NCBI RefSeq assembly: GCF_932526225.1
Contig: NC_064034.1
Location: 20,026,927 to 20,090,926 of the forward strand
Reading direction: 5' to 3'
Source of the DNA: Nematostella vectensis
Taxonomy: Eukaryota > Cnidaria > Anthozoa > Actiniaria > Edwardsiidae
Length of the DNA stretch: 64,000 bases
Part shown: piece by piece, positions 23,141 to 37,300 of the stretch
Layout: every line of letters starts with the position of its first letter
How positions within the stretch are numbered: the stretch's first letter is position 1
Translations under genes and position numbers: made by a program
Notes under the pieces: generated by a model
Told to the model about the DNA's origin: nothing
Database searches by the model: none
What the model saw: only the letters and a program-made list of their open reading frames with translations

Positions 23141-24110
23141 CTAGACCCTAAGATGGCGCACATAATGCAAAATATATCCGCAAACTCTCTGGTCGAGTTT
23201 TAATCCGAGGTGTAACACTGGCGGGAAGAACAGACAAACTGCGTAGCTGATAGTACTACCGCTCAGAGATGTCAAAAGCGCGTAGTGTGGAATACAAATA
23301 GCCGCGATCACAGTAGAAATCACTAGCACAGAACGGGCGAAAAATGGGAAAAGTCTAGAGGTGATGTCGGAAGCATTAGCCAATTCCCCAAGTTTTCCAT
23401 TCTGCAAGGTGTTGATAAGCATATGTGCTGGTAGTGGATAAGTGAGAGAACGCTAATCACGAACGCGGTTATAACGATGATGCGCGGTATACCGTGAGGG
23501 ATATTGAGGATCACAACTTGATTTGTGTTCTGCTTGAACGAGAGAAATCCGAACACTGCAAACCATGTTTTTACCGCGCAAGCAGAGGCACGATCATAGC
23601 AGGGGGTGGGGCAATGGGGGGCACGTGCCCCACCCACAATATTTTCAAAAATTATAAGGAAATAACCAAAAGGGGCGTGGCCGTGCCCCAAGAATTTCCT
23701 GAATGTTTCTGTATTGTGACCCCCCTCCCCCCAATATTTTGAGGTCTGTTACGGCAATGAGCGGAGTATGTCATAGTTAATACCCAACTAAATCAGGACC
23801 TGTGAGTCATGCTTTCTTCAATGTCGATCACGACCGCCTGGATGCTGTAGGAAAGGACAACGGTGTTGATGGAGAACAATACTCCGCGCGTGTCCCAGAA
23901 AAACAATGATCTGAAATTCCATGCAGCGTAGTTTTTTATAAAAGAATTTAGTATGGTTATATTGCTTATGCAGCTCACCCAGGCCATTTATTTGAGAGAT
24001 TTGCAGAACAGGGCGGGAAACACGCACACGCCAGCAAGGGCAGCCCAGGACGATTGGATTAAAATCAAACCCGGGATTTCCACATCTACTAGCAACGAGC
24101 TTGCTTTCTG
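23141..24110 (-). pseudogene. Amino-acid transporter (Aa_trans, SLC32/SLC36-like) remnant
   Basis: Minus-strand fragments follow each other as in an Aa_trans permease: a helix (SSWAALAGVCVFPALFCKSLK), MAWVSCISNITI, FSINTVVLSYSIQAVVIDIEE, then VFGFLSFKQNTNQVVILNIP, and a C-terminal pair of helices ending near 23141. The frame is broken by an in-frame TAA at 23988-23990 between two parts of one helix region and by a one-base shift near 23450. Repetitive, homopolymer-rich sequence (about 23580-23750) separates two parts and may be an insertion or an intron. SLC32 versus SLC36 cannot be decided from this. Confidence 0.55.
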
Positions 24111-25369
24111 GGCTTTATTGGCCGGTGTTTGTATGAATACTTTGGTCCAATATACTTTTTATGGCATCACCGTTCCCGAAAGCCAAGAAATCCCCCGATT
24201 TACTAACCCTAGTAAAAAACTGGTTTGACGAGTAAAATTCACACAGGATACCCAGTAGACCAACAGAGAGCAACCTCAAATTTACCTTTGGTAGTTTTAT
24301 TTTCGCAGAAAATAGCCCCATTACACCGCTACATCGCCTGTAATTACCCCCATTTGCAGGATTCGAGTTGGTGCGTGACACTAGCGAGACAGATTCCTTT
24401 CAAGTATAAATTTCATGTAACTTTCTGTCTATCCCAGCACAAATTTTCGAGTCAGCATCGCAACGAAGGTCGCATAACAATGTTAGGGCATTTGATCCCT
24501 ACATTGTTTTTGTGTAACGTCTTTTTGTAGGCAACTATGAAACTTTAGTTCTACTACAAAGTTTGGGAGGTGCGAGCAGGGTTAGATTTTAACTCCAAAC
24601 TAACCCAGAGTTAGCGCTAACCTGCGATTCGGGAAGAAAACTTATCCGGGGGTAAAAATTTAATCGTGGTTAGGGCAAATTTAACCCTGGGTTATAGCGC
24701 TAATCGGCTTTTCAGGAACCGGGCCCTGGACGATATTAGCGCTGTTCATCTTTTTAAAATGGCTACCGACCTTGGCCCATTGGCAAGCAAATGTATTGTT
24801 TTTGTTTTGAAAGAGCACCATTGTCTTTGCGACCGATTATTCGTGATATTTTGAATGAATGAATCATACGAAAAAAGTTCCAAATCACTAGATTTTACAT
24901 TTTTGGTACATCTGGTCATAAGCAAAGTTAAAAGCCGAGACTCAGAGCATAGCTCAAGCTGTTAAATACAATAAAATTTAAGAACGTCGTTAAGAACATA
25001 TTCAGCTTTAAAATGTCCCAAAAATACAAATTACATTTATGAGGCCGCTTTTGAATAAAAATGATCGAAACTTTCACAATAAACAGACACATTATCCAAC
25101 TTCATGACAAAATTTCCATTTTAGTCATATCTAAAAGAAATTCGAGGAGTTCGGCTAATTAGCGCAGGCTGTCAATTAAGCCGAAAATGCCTTTTTTCGC
25201 TCTAGAGCGAACGCGTTTCAATGTAACCCAATATATAATTTAAGGATAAAATAAAACTTTTCATCAGAGTGCGCCAAAAAAAATAACCAGTGAATTATTA
25301 GAAAGAGAATTGCACTTATGATGGGAATTCATATATTAGCTAACTTAGCAAATTAACTTACTAGTACTA
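24111..25369. other. Non-coding, AT-rich, palindromic MITE-like patch
   Basis: No supported gene. Around 24580-24730 related GGTTAGCGCTAACC-like and TTATAGCGCTAAT-like motifs are arranged as a small inverted repeat ending in a GAACCGGGCCC-type end, suggesting a MITE remnant. The rest shows nothing recognisable. Confidence 0.4.
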
Positions 25370-27325
25370 GTAAATGAAATTGGGGGCGAGAAAGTTTAGT
25401 GGTATTATTTTGAAATTTTATAGAATTTTAAAATTTTACAGATAAAAACATACTAGTAAACAAAATTTCGGGGCGAGAAAGCAATCTGACAACTCGCCCC
25501 GACATTTGGTTTACTAGTGTAACAATAACTATACTATTAAATGAAATTACGGGGCGTAAAGCAAAAACGACAACTCGCCCCGAAATTTGGTTTACTAGTA
25601 CTAAGTAAACATAATACTGAGAAATTACCGGGCGTAAAGCAAAAACGACAACTCGCCCCGAGATTTGGTTTACTAGTACTAAGTAAACATAATACTGAGA
25701 AATTACCGGGCGTAAAGCAAAAGCGACATTTCGCCCCGAGATTTGGTTTACTAGTACTAAGTAATCATAATACTTATAAATTACGGGGCGTAAAGCAAAA
25801 ACGACAACACGCCCCGAGATTTGGTTTACTAGTACTAAGTAATTATTATACTTATAAATTACGGGGCGTAAAGCAAAAACGACAACTCGCCCCGAGATTT
25901 GGTTTACTAGTAGTAAGTAATTATAATACCGAGAAATTACGGGGCGTAAAGCAAAAACGACAACTCGCCCCGAGATTTGGTTTACTAGTAATGAGTAATT
26001 ATAATACTTATAAATTACGGGACGTAAAGCAAAAACGACAACTCGCCCCGAGATATGGTTTATTAGTACCGATAAATTACGGGGCGTAAAGCAAAAACGA
26101 CAACTCGCCCCGAGATTTGGTTTACTAGTAATGAGTAATTATAATACTTATAAATTACGGGACGTAAAGCAAAAACGACAACTCGCCCCGAGATTTGGTT
26201 TATTAGTACCGATAAATTACGGGGCGTAAAGCAAAAACGACAACTCGCCCCGAGATTTGGTTTACTAGTACTAAGTAAACATAATACTGAGAAATTACCG
26301 GGCGTAAAGCAAAAGCGACATTTCGCCCCGAGATTTGGTTTACTAGTACTAAGTAATCATAATACTTATAAATTACGGGGCGTAAAGCAAAAACGACAAC
26401 ACGCCCCGAGATTTGGTTTACTAGTACTAAGTAATTATTATACTTATAAATTACGGGGCGTAAAGCAAAAACGACAACTCGCCCCGAGATTTGGTTTACT
26501 AGTAGTAAGTAATTATAATACCGAGAAATTACGGGGCGTAAAGCAAAAACGACAACTCGCCCCGAGATTTGGTTTACTAGTAATGAGTAATTATAATACT
26601 TATAAATTACGGGACGTAAAGCAAAAACGACAACTCGCCCCGAGATTTGGTTTATTAGTACCGATAAATTACGGGGCGTAAAGCAAAAACGACAACTCGC
26701 CCCGAGATTTGGTTTACTAGTAATGAGTAATTATAATACTTATAAATTACGGGACGTAAAGCAAAAACGACAACTCGCCCCGAGATTTGGTTTATTAGTA
26801 CCGATAAATTACGGGGCGTAAAGCAAAAACGACAACTCGCCCCGAGATTTGGTTTACTAGTACTAAGTAAACATAATACTGAGAAATTACCGGGCGTAAA
26901 GCAAAAGCGACATTTCGCCCCGAGATTTGGTTTACTAGTACTAAGTAATCATAATACTTATAAATTACGGGGCGTAAAGCAAAAACGACAACACGCCCCG
27001 AGATTTGGTTTACTAGTACTAAGTAATTATTATACTTATAAATTACGGGGCGTAAAGCAAAAACGACAACTCGCCCCGAGATTTGGTTTACTAGTACTAA
27101 GTAATTATAATACCGAGAAATAACCGGGCGTAAAGCAAAAACGACAACTCGCCCCGAGATTTGGTTTACTAGTACTCAGTAAACATAATACCGAGAAATA
27201 ACCGGGCGTAAAGCAAAAACGACAACTCGCCCCGAGATTTGGTTTACTAGTAGTAAGTAATTATAATACCGAGAAATTACGGGGCGTAAAGCAAAAACGA
27301 CAACACGCCCCGAGATTTGGTTAAT
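25370..27325. repeat. Satellite with 78/62 bp monomers and a 592 bp higher-order unit
   Basis: About 25 tandem monomers, each with GGGGCGTAAAGC... ACTCGCCCC (6 bp complementary ends) and an ACTAGTACTAGT-type palindrome. AATTAC anchors fall at 25701, 25779, 25857, 25935, 26013, 26075, 26153, 26215 and 26293: six 78 bp and two 62 bp monomers, adding to 592 bp. A variant monomer (ACCGGGCG with AAAGCGACATTTCG) recurs at 25705, 26297 and 26889, exactly 592 bp apart. The 182-codon plus frame through it exists only because 78 is a multiple of three. Confidence 0.95.
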
Positions 27326-28343
27326 AGCAATAATAAGGTTGTTACTATGAACACAATTTGGATTTTAGAACGCATCAGGACTAAAGAAAGAATTGTTTTT
27401 CTGCTATTTCAGCCTCGGTATGTTCTTAGCATGTTCTTAAAATTTGGTGAAATCTCAGACTGGACGTATCGCGTGCAAATGTTAATGAGCAGTTCTTTAT
27501 GAAAAAAAAAATCGCGTTTCTCGATGATACTCTAGCGGGCCGAAAACACTTTTGTATTATTTTTGGATGAATTGGATAAAACTCATAAAACCTGGACGTG
27601 ACCTAAAAATCGCGCTAAAACTGCGTGCGTAGCAGCGCGGTAGAAAATTTAATAAAGAAAAAAAATTCCATAAAGAAATTGAAAAAGAAATTGGACAGAG
27701 AATTCTGGAGTGTGTGGGGGGTGGGATGGGGGGGGGGGGGGCATGAGCGTTGTAAGCTTAGTTTTTGGAACTTCATCCTACCAAGACAACACACTTTACA
27801 CCAGCTGGGAGGTACCGTGGGATCTTTACTGGCTCCAATACACAATACAATCTAGGTTACAATGAATGTAAGTATATTAAAGTTTTACACAGTTGCCTCT
27901 TTGTGTGCACATTTCTTATCCAAGGCCTACGATAGTTCATCATATTATATAATATGATTATATAATAAAAGGTTTACCACTGATTTAGACTCTGAAAGCT
28001 ACACATTAGTGTGATTACTAATAGTTTGTTTAAAGTTTGATAATATTGATACAACTGACATATCTTTCCGTGCATAAATGAAAACACTACAAAAATGTAA
28101 TTAAGTTCACTGCACCGCATGTATCAATGATGCCAAAAGATAACACCCGCGCAGGCTAGTCCCAGGCTCTCTTACCGGGTCCCCTTTCTTTAAAAAAAAA
28201 AAACCCGTGAAGCAGCTTTGGGTCTGGGGCAGGCTCGCCCACGTGATTTCCTGTGACGTCAAAGCTCTTACTCACAGGATGACCGTAAGAAACCCGATAG
28301 GAAGGCCTGGGACAAGGGAACTGCCAGCGATTCACCATCCTAT

Positions 28344-31300
28344 TTACACAACGGTAATAAAGTCTGACGGCTGGTAGTACTCCCAGCCTGTCTGTTGGAT
28401 TGACAGGTGTCCGTCAAACTCCGTGGCCGTTGCGTTGTTCAGTTGGCATGTTCTGTTCTCTCGCGCGCTGTAGTTCACGGACTTGCATCGTTTGTCATCC
28501 ACCAGACAGTAGCCCATGCACTCATGAGAGGAGGGGACATCGGTTTCGGTGTGGATCACGTGACTGGTGAGACGGTAACCGGGCCTTTGCTCGAAAATCT
28601 TGTCTGGCGCAAACATGTCTGAATCTGGAAGATTTAGAAGAAAATAAATATATCCGCATGCTCCTTTCTATTGATAGGAGCAGAACTCATTCTTGGGTAT
28701 GTATCCCATGGGGATTATTTCTACCTGTTTCGAGGCATATCCTGTGATATGCATCCCGTAGGGGTAGGGGATTATGTTTACCTGTTTCGAGGCATATCTT
28801 GGGGTATGCATCTTGTGGGGGGTAGGGGAAGGGGATTATTTTTACCTGTTTCGAGGCATATCTTGCGATATGCATCCCGTGGGGGTTGGGGTAGGGAATT
28901 ATGTTTACCTGTTTCGTAGCATATCTTGGGGTATGCATCTTGTGGGGGGTAGCGGTAGGGGATTATTTTTACCTGTTTCCAGGCATACCTTGGGGTATGC
29001 ATCCCGACGGGGTAGGGGAAGGGGATTATTTTTACCTATTTCAAGGCATACCTTGGGGTATGCATCCCGTCGGGGTAGGGGAAGGGGATTATGTTTACCT
29101 GTTTCGAGGCATATCTGGGGATATGCATCTCGAGGTGGAAGACCCATGAACTTGTAGACGTTATAGCCATAGCATTGTCGTACCTCCACCCTCGCCTTGT
29201 GTTCACAGCAGCCACTCGCCCCACGAAAGCACAGCTCGTGTTCTACTGTCCCTTGTGCCCTTGAAGGGTGTGTCCCGTTGATCCAGACTTGGCAATCTGC
29301 CTTCAATGGGCAGCTGGACCGAATTTTCTTTGCCTTTTTGCCCTTGAAGTAGTACCAGTTGTGACTCTTTGCCTCCAGAAAACTCTTCAATATTTTATAA
29401 TTGAAGCACTGTCTGAAAAGTTCTTAGAGAAAACAAAAAGTGTTATACGCGCATTTCTCGTGTAATAGAGGTTAAAACAATACAGCATTTTTGCAAGAGA
29501 TGGGAGGGCAGAGTTGTTATTATGTTAGTACGGCGGGACGGGTATTCATAATATCAGTATGGGGTGTTGTTCAAAATGTACATAATGTTTCATGATGTTG
29601 GCATCGGTGGGACATTAATGGATCGGCGAATTTGGGGAGCCCTCGTCGGCATTTGTCTAGGGATACGATGGTGCCACTCCTTGTGAGCCTATCTGCACCG
29701 CAGGGAATGACGGTGCAGTCAGACTTGAGAATGGCAGTCCCTGACGCACTTGGTGCAAGTGAAGACAGAAGACTGTTGAATCTTTTGCTGCCTCTGCTTC
29801 CTCCTGGTTCTCTTCTGGGCGGCAATCTCGTTCCGCTCAGCCTCTGCGAATGCCGTGCCCTGCCTAACTGCAAGTCAGCGATCATCAGCTTGGCTCTCTC
29901 ATGAGTTGGGGGTCGATGGAGCACTGTTTAATGTTCCTCTTGCAGATGTCCTTGAACCGCAGTCTCAGGCGCCTTCTTGTTCTTTGGTCTACAGCCAGCT
30001 CACCATAGAGAAGGTCTTTGGGAATGATTATAGTCTGCATGATGCTCATGTTGGCTCGATTCAGCACCTGTCTGTGTTTGGGACCTTGTCCTGCCACTTA
30101 AAATATGCAGTATGCGCCGCAGGCACCTCATGTGGAAGGTGTTGAGCTTGTTTTTTGCCTGAGCACGCAGGCTTGGTAGACGCACAGTCTGGTCATCTCG
30201 ATGAGGCTGGAGTTGTTCTACACTCGCTTGTTCAGTTTGCCCATGCTTGCAGCTGCCTTGTTGATCTCCAAGTCGATGGACAGTGTGTTAGGGATCGTGG
30301 ATTTGAGGTAGGTGAAGTTCTCCGCAACCTCAAGGGTGTACTTTTTAATAGCGATTGTTGGGGGTTTTCTCAGTACCCAGGACCAGATTTTGCACTGTTG
30401 AAGTCTTGTGCTTCACTAACTTTGTAAGGTCGATGAAGGCGATGTAGAGTGGCATGTGCTGCGTCTGACACCTTTCCTGTGGCTGACGTAGAGAGAAGAT
30501 CAAGTCTGCTGTTGATCGGCTAGCACTGAAGCCACACTGGATGTCTAGCTTCTCTATGACTGGTAGGTCTGGGATGGCGTTGAGAGCTACGTCCGTGACA
30601 GTGACTTGAGGAGGGTAGTCTTGGATGGGGTTGGACCTGTTGCCTTCTTGATGCACTCGTACATTGCTCTTGCATCCCCTGACTCTGCAGCTGTCTGTAC
30701 ACTGTTGCAGAGGTTCAGCCAGTAGGTAAGGACACAGTGACGGGCGGTCTGCTTAACTTTGTCCCTAGCAGTCCGTAGGGCTTGAAGAGCTCTTGAGCTG
30801 GGCTTCTCCTCAGTCACGGGCTCCATTTCCTCTCGATGGGCCTCGCACCAGTCGGCGCTCTTCGGCTCTTTCTTCCCGTAGGCAGTAATTGCGGAGTTGT
30901 ACACAGCGTCACGGAGGCGGGGCCACATGGAATTGATGGGGTCATCTCCTGCCGCTCCCTCGTCGAGAGCGTCTTTGAAACTGTTAATAAACTGCTGGGT
31001 TCTCACAGGTATGCTGACACAGCTGGCATTGATGCGCGGACGACCCTTCTTTTTTGAGTGGTGCAGCCTCTCTTTCGATGACTCTGGAGTGTCCTCTCAA
31101 GTGGAGCTACAGAGCCTGAGCAGGGTAATATCGAGGGACAGCTGTTGCCCATGCAGCAGTTCCCTCCCTCCGCGAAGTTGAAGGATCCAAGGGGGGACAA
31201 AATCAATACAGCTTGGCACCAGCTGCGCCACAGGAGTTACTGGTCCTGACAATGCAAGGGCAGGCTGCCTTTGGTACTCCAGCATCGGATTTTCCGTCAG

Positions 31301-34300
31301 GATTTAGCCAGGACTTCCTTTCCCCTGAGGGGGTATGCCGCAAGGCAACGGAGGTTTAGAATTTAAGTTTCCCTCTTCTAAGCGAGCTACCATCCGAAAT
31401 TGACCAGCCCCACCTCTCCGAACGTTTTTTTGCAGAATTTTAGGGTAGGAGGTATCAGTCAATTGATCGCTAACCCATATACCCCCTAACATAGCCTATA
31501 CCTATACCCCCATATATAGCCTTATATGCTCTGGCAAAAATAGGAGAGTTACCTTTTCTGATGCACATGTCCCTGGCTGCGTTCACTTGGTCAGGGCTGA
31601 GAGCCTGGTCATATAACTGGAAACAGTACATGCGGGCTTTTATCCCATATGTGCCACCAGGGAGTAATCTTACTCCGTAGTTTTTCCCGAAGCGAAGCTA
31701 TGAAGTGAGATAATTCCCGGTCAGTGGTTTGATAAAGGTGTAAAACCTGGAATTTACATTGATCATTGTGTTTGTCACTTCTTTTGGATAAGTAAGTTAA
31801 GCTAAAGGTCCCGGACGGAAAACAAACAATACTAATTATAGCTTAAAGCGGCATTGTCCCAGTTCACTTTTGGAGGGCACGCAAACCTCAACCGACAAAA
31901 GAATGTATTAGAACCCGCGTTGTAGGCGACTTACTACAGTACCAGAAGTTCGACACCTCTCCACTTTGCGCTTTTGCTACACGGTATTACATTAGGTGAC
32001 GTCATATCTTGGAGAGACCACGCCCTAACTTCAAAATATTTTTGAATATATGAGCTTTCATCCTTCCTTGATAATGTAGTGCATTTATATCCACAAATCA
32101 GTGCAATGCGCTCGCGCAAAGTGGAGAGGTGTCGAACTTCTGTTACTTTAGTAAGTCGCCTTAATAGGCCATCCGCTCTAAATTATCAGTCACATCCTCA
32201 AAGAATCTTCCTATAGACACACTGCTTTTACAATTTAGAAATCAATCAACCAGAAGTAAACTGGTGACATTGCTGTTTACAGGCTGGTTTTCATATGATT
32301 CATATTTTTTGAGTGCTCGAATCAGGTATATTGGTAGGTATAGGTAGGTAGGTAATGCAGGTATATTGACCGTACGATAGCATTGCCATGGTAAAGTAGT
32401 TTCCATATGATCACACTCGTCGGACACGTCGCATAAGGTCACAGGTTAAGGCTATGTTTACACGGTGCCGGACGAATTTTCATCCGCTCACTAATTTATA
32501 CGTACGTCGTGTTTTCACGGAACCGGACGAATATCACACTTGGTCAGCGGTTTTCTGCAAACAGCAGCTACTCACAAAGTTTTCCCACCCAAGAGAAACC
32601 CGGCCAGGTCTTACCCAAAACTTTGTTTGTTTGTCTGTTCTTTTTCACCGCGGTGTTTTTTCGGTGTTGTTGCATGAAAACTGCCTTCAAAATTCGTCGT
32701 TTATTGGCCTGATAAGCCACATTCTCTGCAAAACCGACACGATAATGTTGCTCATCATTGCAACAACATTTGGTAGTATTCCAAGCAGTATTGGTATCAT
32801 TTTGAGATGAAAATAACGGCCTCCACCAAGGTTGTTCATCTACTGAGCAGCCAGGCAGTTATGCCACCGCGCCTAAAATCATCGGTAGCGTACGAAAATT
32901 CGTCCGGTTGTGGTGTTTACACGATTCAAGGCAGTTAGATAATTCATCCGGTCGAAAATTTGTCCTCGAATTTACCGTAAGAATTTTCGTACGGTTAGGC
33001 GTCTCTTTTTTCGTACGGTTAGGGTGGTCCCGTGTAAACGGTACGCGTAACCGTACGAATTATTGAGCGGACGAAAAGTTCGTCCGGCACCGTGTAAACA
33101 TAGCCTTAGTTTCTATAATCGCACACGTTCACTTGAATTCCAGTGCGATCATATGAAAACCAGATTCTCCATCGCACAAGACCAAAATGTGCCGTGACCA
33201 TTTCAATCCGGGGTGATAATATGGAAAGCCTAAACCAGGGGGTGAAGTTTGGGGAGAGGTGGGTAGTGGTTTCAGGGGGAGGTGTGGTTGGTGGTTTCAG
33301 GGGGAGGTGTGTGTGGTGGTTCCAAATCCTTAAGAGCTATTTATAAGAACGCGGAAAAAGTTTGTATGTATAGGATTTTAGACTGTTTAACAAATTTGAT
33401 GACGGTTGCATAAGTACCGCTTGAAACCCGCTTGAAAAAACGTTCATATATAAAGAAACATCCGCTCAGAAAAGTGAGGGGGCGCCCTCCCTTCCGCCGG
33501 TCCTGTAAGCGACGGTCCTAATTCAGCGCATTACCTCTTTATATCAGTAGTGAATCTGGCTGGGGTTATCGTGTTTAAAGACAAACGAAAATTAAAGCTA
33601 AATAGGTCCAGAATACAAAGAGTGTGCTAGAAATTCGCCACCAAATTTATTTTTTTAAAAACCTCGCACCACCCTCTGGATCCCCTCCCCTGCAAAGCGG
33701 TTCGACGATCTCTGTCTAGTGTTTGCATAAGCATTAAAACCCCTCATTTAAGCCTCACCTCGTAATTAGTAGCAATTTCATGAGTACCGATATTCTTCTC
33801 TGCAACTTTAGTACCATTAACGTAGAGCCTTTGCAGGCCAGTGGAGTAGTCATATGTGAACCCCACATGGTGCCAGGTGTTGGTAGTGAGGTTGCTGTAT
33901 GTAGAGGCACCGTATGTTTTTGCTGTGCCACGTTCTGGTATCTGCAGGTATAGTTCGGTCGGTGTGCGAAACCAGAAGTGTACCCCCTTAAGACTGTTAT
34001 TGTCGTATTGAAAAATTGGGCCTGCAGTTTCCTGGCGTATCCAGATAAGCGCAGTAATGGAATACCTGTGTTGATAAACGAAGATGGAATGGATGTGTTA
34101 AAAACCACGACCGATCTTACCATACCAACCTTACCATACTTTACCACACCACATTACGTCCCACCGTACTACACAAATATCTTTTCTTGACATGTCAAAA
34201 CTTACAACACCAAACCACACTTTACCACACCAACCAACACCTTACCATACCAAACAACACCTTACCACCCCACATCTTGCCACAACACAACTTAACCACA

Positions 34301-37300
34301 TTACACCTTACCACACCACACCTTACCAGACCACACCACACCTTACCACGCCACGACTAACTACAGCACACCTCACAATACAAAACCTTACCATACAACA
34401 CCTTACTACACCTCATCATACCAAACCACACCTTACCACACCACACCTTACCACAACACACCTTACCACAACACACCTTACCACACCACACCCCACAATA
34501 CAAAACCTTACCATACAATACCTTTCCACGCTACGGCTTACTACAGCATACCTTACTAAACCTCATCATACCAAATCACACCTTACCACACCACACCTTA
34601 CCACAACACACCTTACCACAACACACCTTACCACAACACACCTTACCACACCACACCCCACAATACAAAACTTTACCATACAATACCTTTCCACGCTACG
34701 GCTTACTACAGCATACCTTACTACACCTCAACATACAAAACCACACCTTACCACACCACACCTTACCACACCACACCTTACCACACCACACCTTACCACA
34801 ACACACCTTAACACATCACACCTTACCACACCTCAGCAAACCAAAGCACGCCGTACCATACCTTCCCTTACTACACCACACCACACCAAACCCGACCACA
34901 CCACACCATACCAAACCTTTACAAAACCACAGCTTACCATGCCTCCACTTACCACTCTACAACTTTTCACACCACAATTTACTACGCCACACCTTATCAC
35001 ACATCACCTTACCAAATATCACCATACCATACCACACCTTACCACACCACGGCACACCAAAGAACGCCGTACCATACCTCCTCTTACACACCAAACCTGA
35101 CCACACCACACCATACCAAACCTTACCACATTACACACACCACATATAACCACACTACATCACACCTTATCACACCACAACTTACTACGCATCACCTTAC
35201 CACACCACAACTTACCCACTACACCACATCACCCCTAACTACGCCACACCATACCACACCACACTATACCATCCCACACCTTACTACACCACACCTTGCT
35301 ACAAACCACCTTACCATACCGCACCATACCACACACCTTACCACACAACAACTTACTACACCACAACTTACCATACCACACCTCATTTTACAACACCACA
35401 ATTTCTTACACCATACCTTACTACGCCACAACTTACTACACCGTACTTTACTACACACCACCTTACCAAATATCACCATACCACACCACACCTTACCACA
35501 CCACACCTTACCACACCACACCTTACCACAACACACCTTAACACATCACACCTTACCACACCTCAGCAAACCAAAGCACGTCGTACCATACCTTCCCTTA
35601 CTACACCACACCACACCAAACCCGACCACACCACACCATACCAAACCTTTACAAAACCACAGCTTACCATGCCTCCACTTACCACTCTACAACTTTTCAC
35701 ACCACAATTTACTACGCCACACCTTATCACACATCACCTTACCAAATATCACCATACCATACCACACCTTACCACACCACGGCACACCAAAGAACGCCGT
35801 ACCATACCTCCTCTTACACACCAAACCTGACCACACCACACCATACCAAACCTTACCACATTACACACACCACATATAACCACACTACATCACACCTTAT
35901 CACACCACAACTTACTACGCATCACCTTACCACACCACAACTTACCCACTACACCACATCACCCCTAGCTACGCCACACCATACCACACCACACTATACC
36001 ATCCCACACCTTACTACACCACACCTTGCTACAAACCACCTTACCATACCGCACCATACCACACACCTTACCACACAACAACTTACTACACCACAACTTA
36101 CCATACCACACCTCATTTTACAACACCACAATTTCTTACACCATACCTTACTACGCCACAACTTACTACACCGTACTTTACTACACACCACCTTACCAAA
36201 TATCACCACACCACGCCACGCCACATCACACCTTACCACACCACACCTTACCACAACACACCTTAACACATCACACCTTACCACACCTCAGCAAACCAAA
36301 GCACGTCGTACCATACCTTCCCTTACTACACCACACCACACCAAACCACACCACACCATACCAAACCTTTACAAAACCACAGCTTACCATGCCTCCACTT
36401 ACCACTCTACAACTTTTCACACCACAATTTACTACGCCACACCTTATCACACATCACCTTACCAAATATCACCATACCATACCACACCTTACCACACCAC
36501 GGCACACCAAAGAACGCCGTACCATACCTCCTCTTACACACCAAACCTGACCACACCACACCATACCAAACCTTACCACATTACACACACCACATATAAC
36601 CACACTACATCACACCTTATCACACCACAACTTACTACGCATCACCTTACCACACCACAACTTACCCACTACACCACATCACCCCTAACTACGCCACACC
36701 ATACCACACCACACTATACCATCCCACACCTTACTACACCACACCTTGCTACAAACCACCTTACCATACCGAACCATACCACACACCTTACCACACAACA
36801 ACTTACTACACCACAACTTACCATACCACACCTCATTTTACAACACCACAATTTCTTACACCATACCTTACTACGCCACAACTTACTACACCATACTTTA
36901 CTACACACCACCTTACCAAATATCACCACACCACGCCACGCCACATCACACCTTACCATACCACACAATACCTTACCACACCACACCTTACTACGCCACA
37001 CCTTACCACACTACACCTTACTACGCCACACATTACCACACTACACCTTACTACGCCACACCTTACCACACTACACCTTACTACGCCACACCTTACCACA
37101 CTACACCTTACTACGCCACACCTTACCACACCACACCTTACTACGCCACACCTTACCACACTACACCTTACTACGCCACACCTTACCACACCACACCTTA
37201 CTACGCCACACCTTACCACACTACACCTTACTGCGCCACACCTTACCACACTACACCTTACTACGCCACACCTTACCACACCACACCTTACCGCCACACC

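Noticed and set aside
25541-26089. 182-codon plus-strand frame of 26-residue repeats
   Set aside because: It exists only because satellite monomers are 78 bp; it stops where 62 bp monomers break the phase, and the array continues non-coding.
25370-27325. CRISPR-like array of repeats and spacers
   Set aside because: The whole monomer is repeated, with no unique spacers, and the window is eukaryotic.
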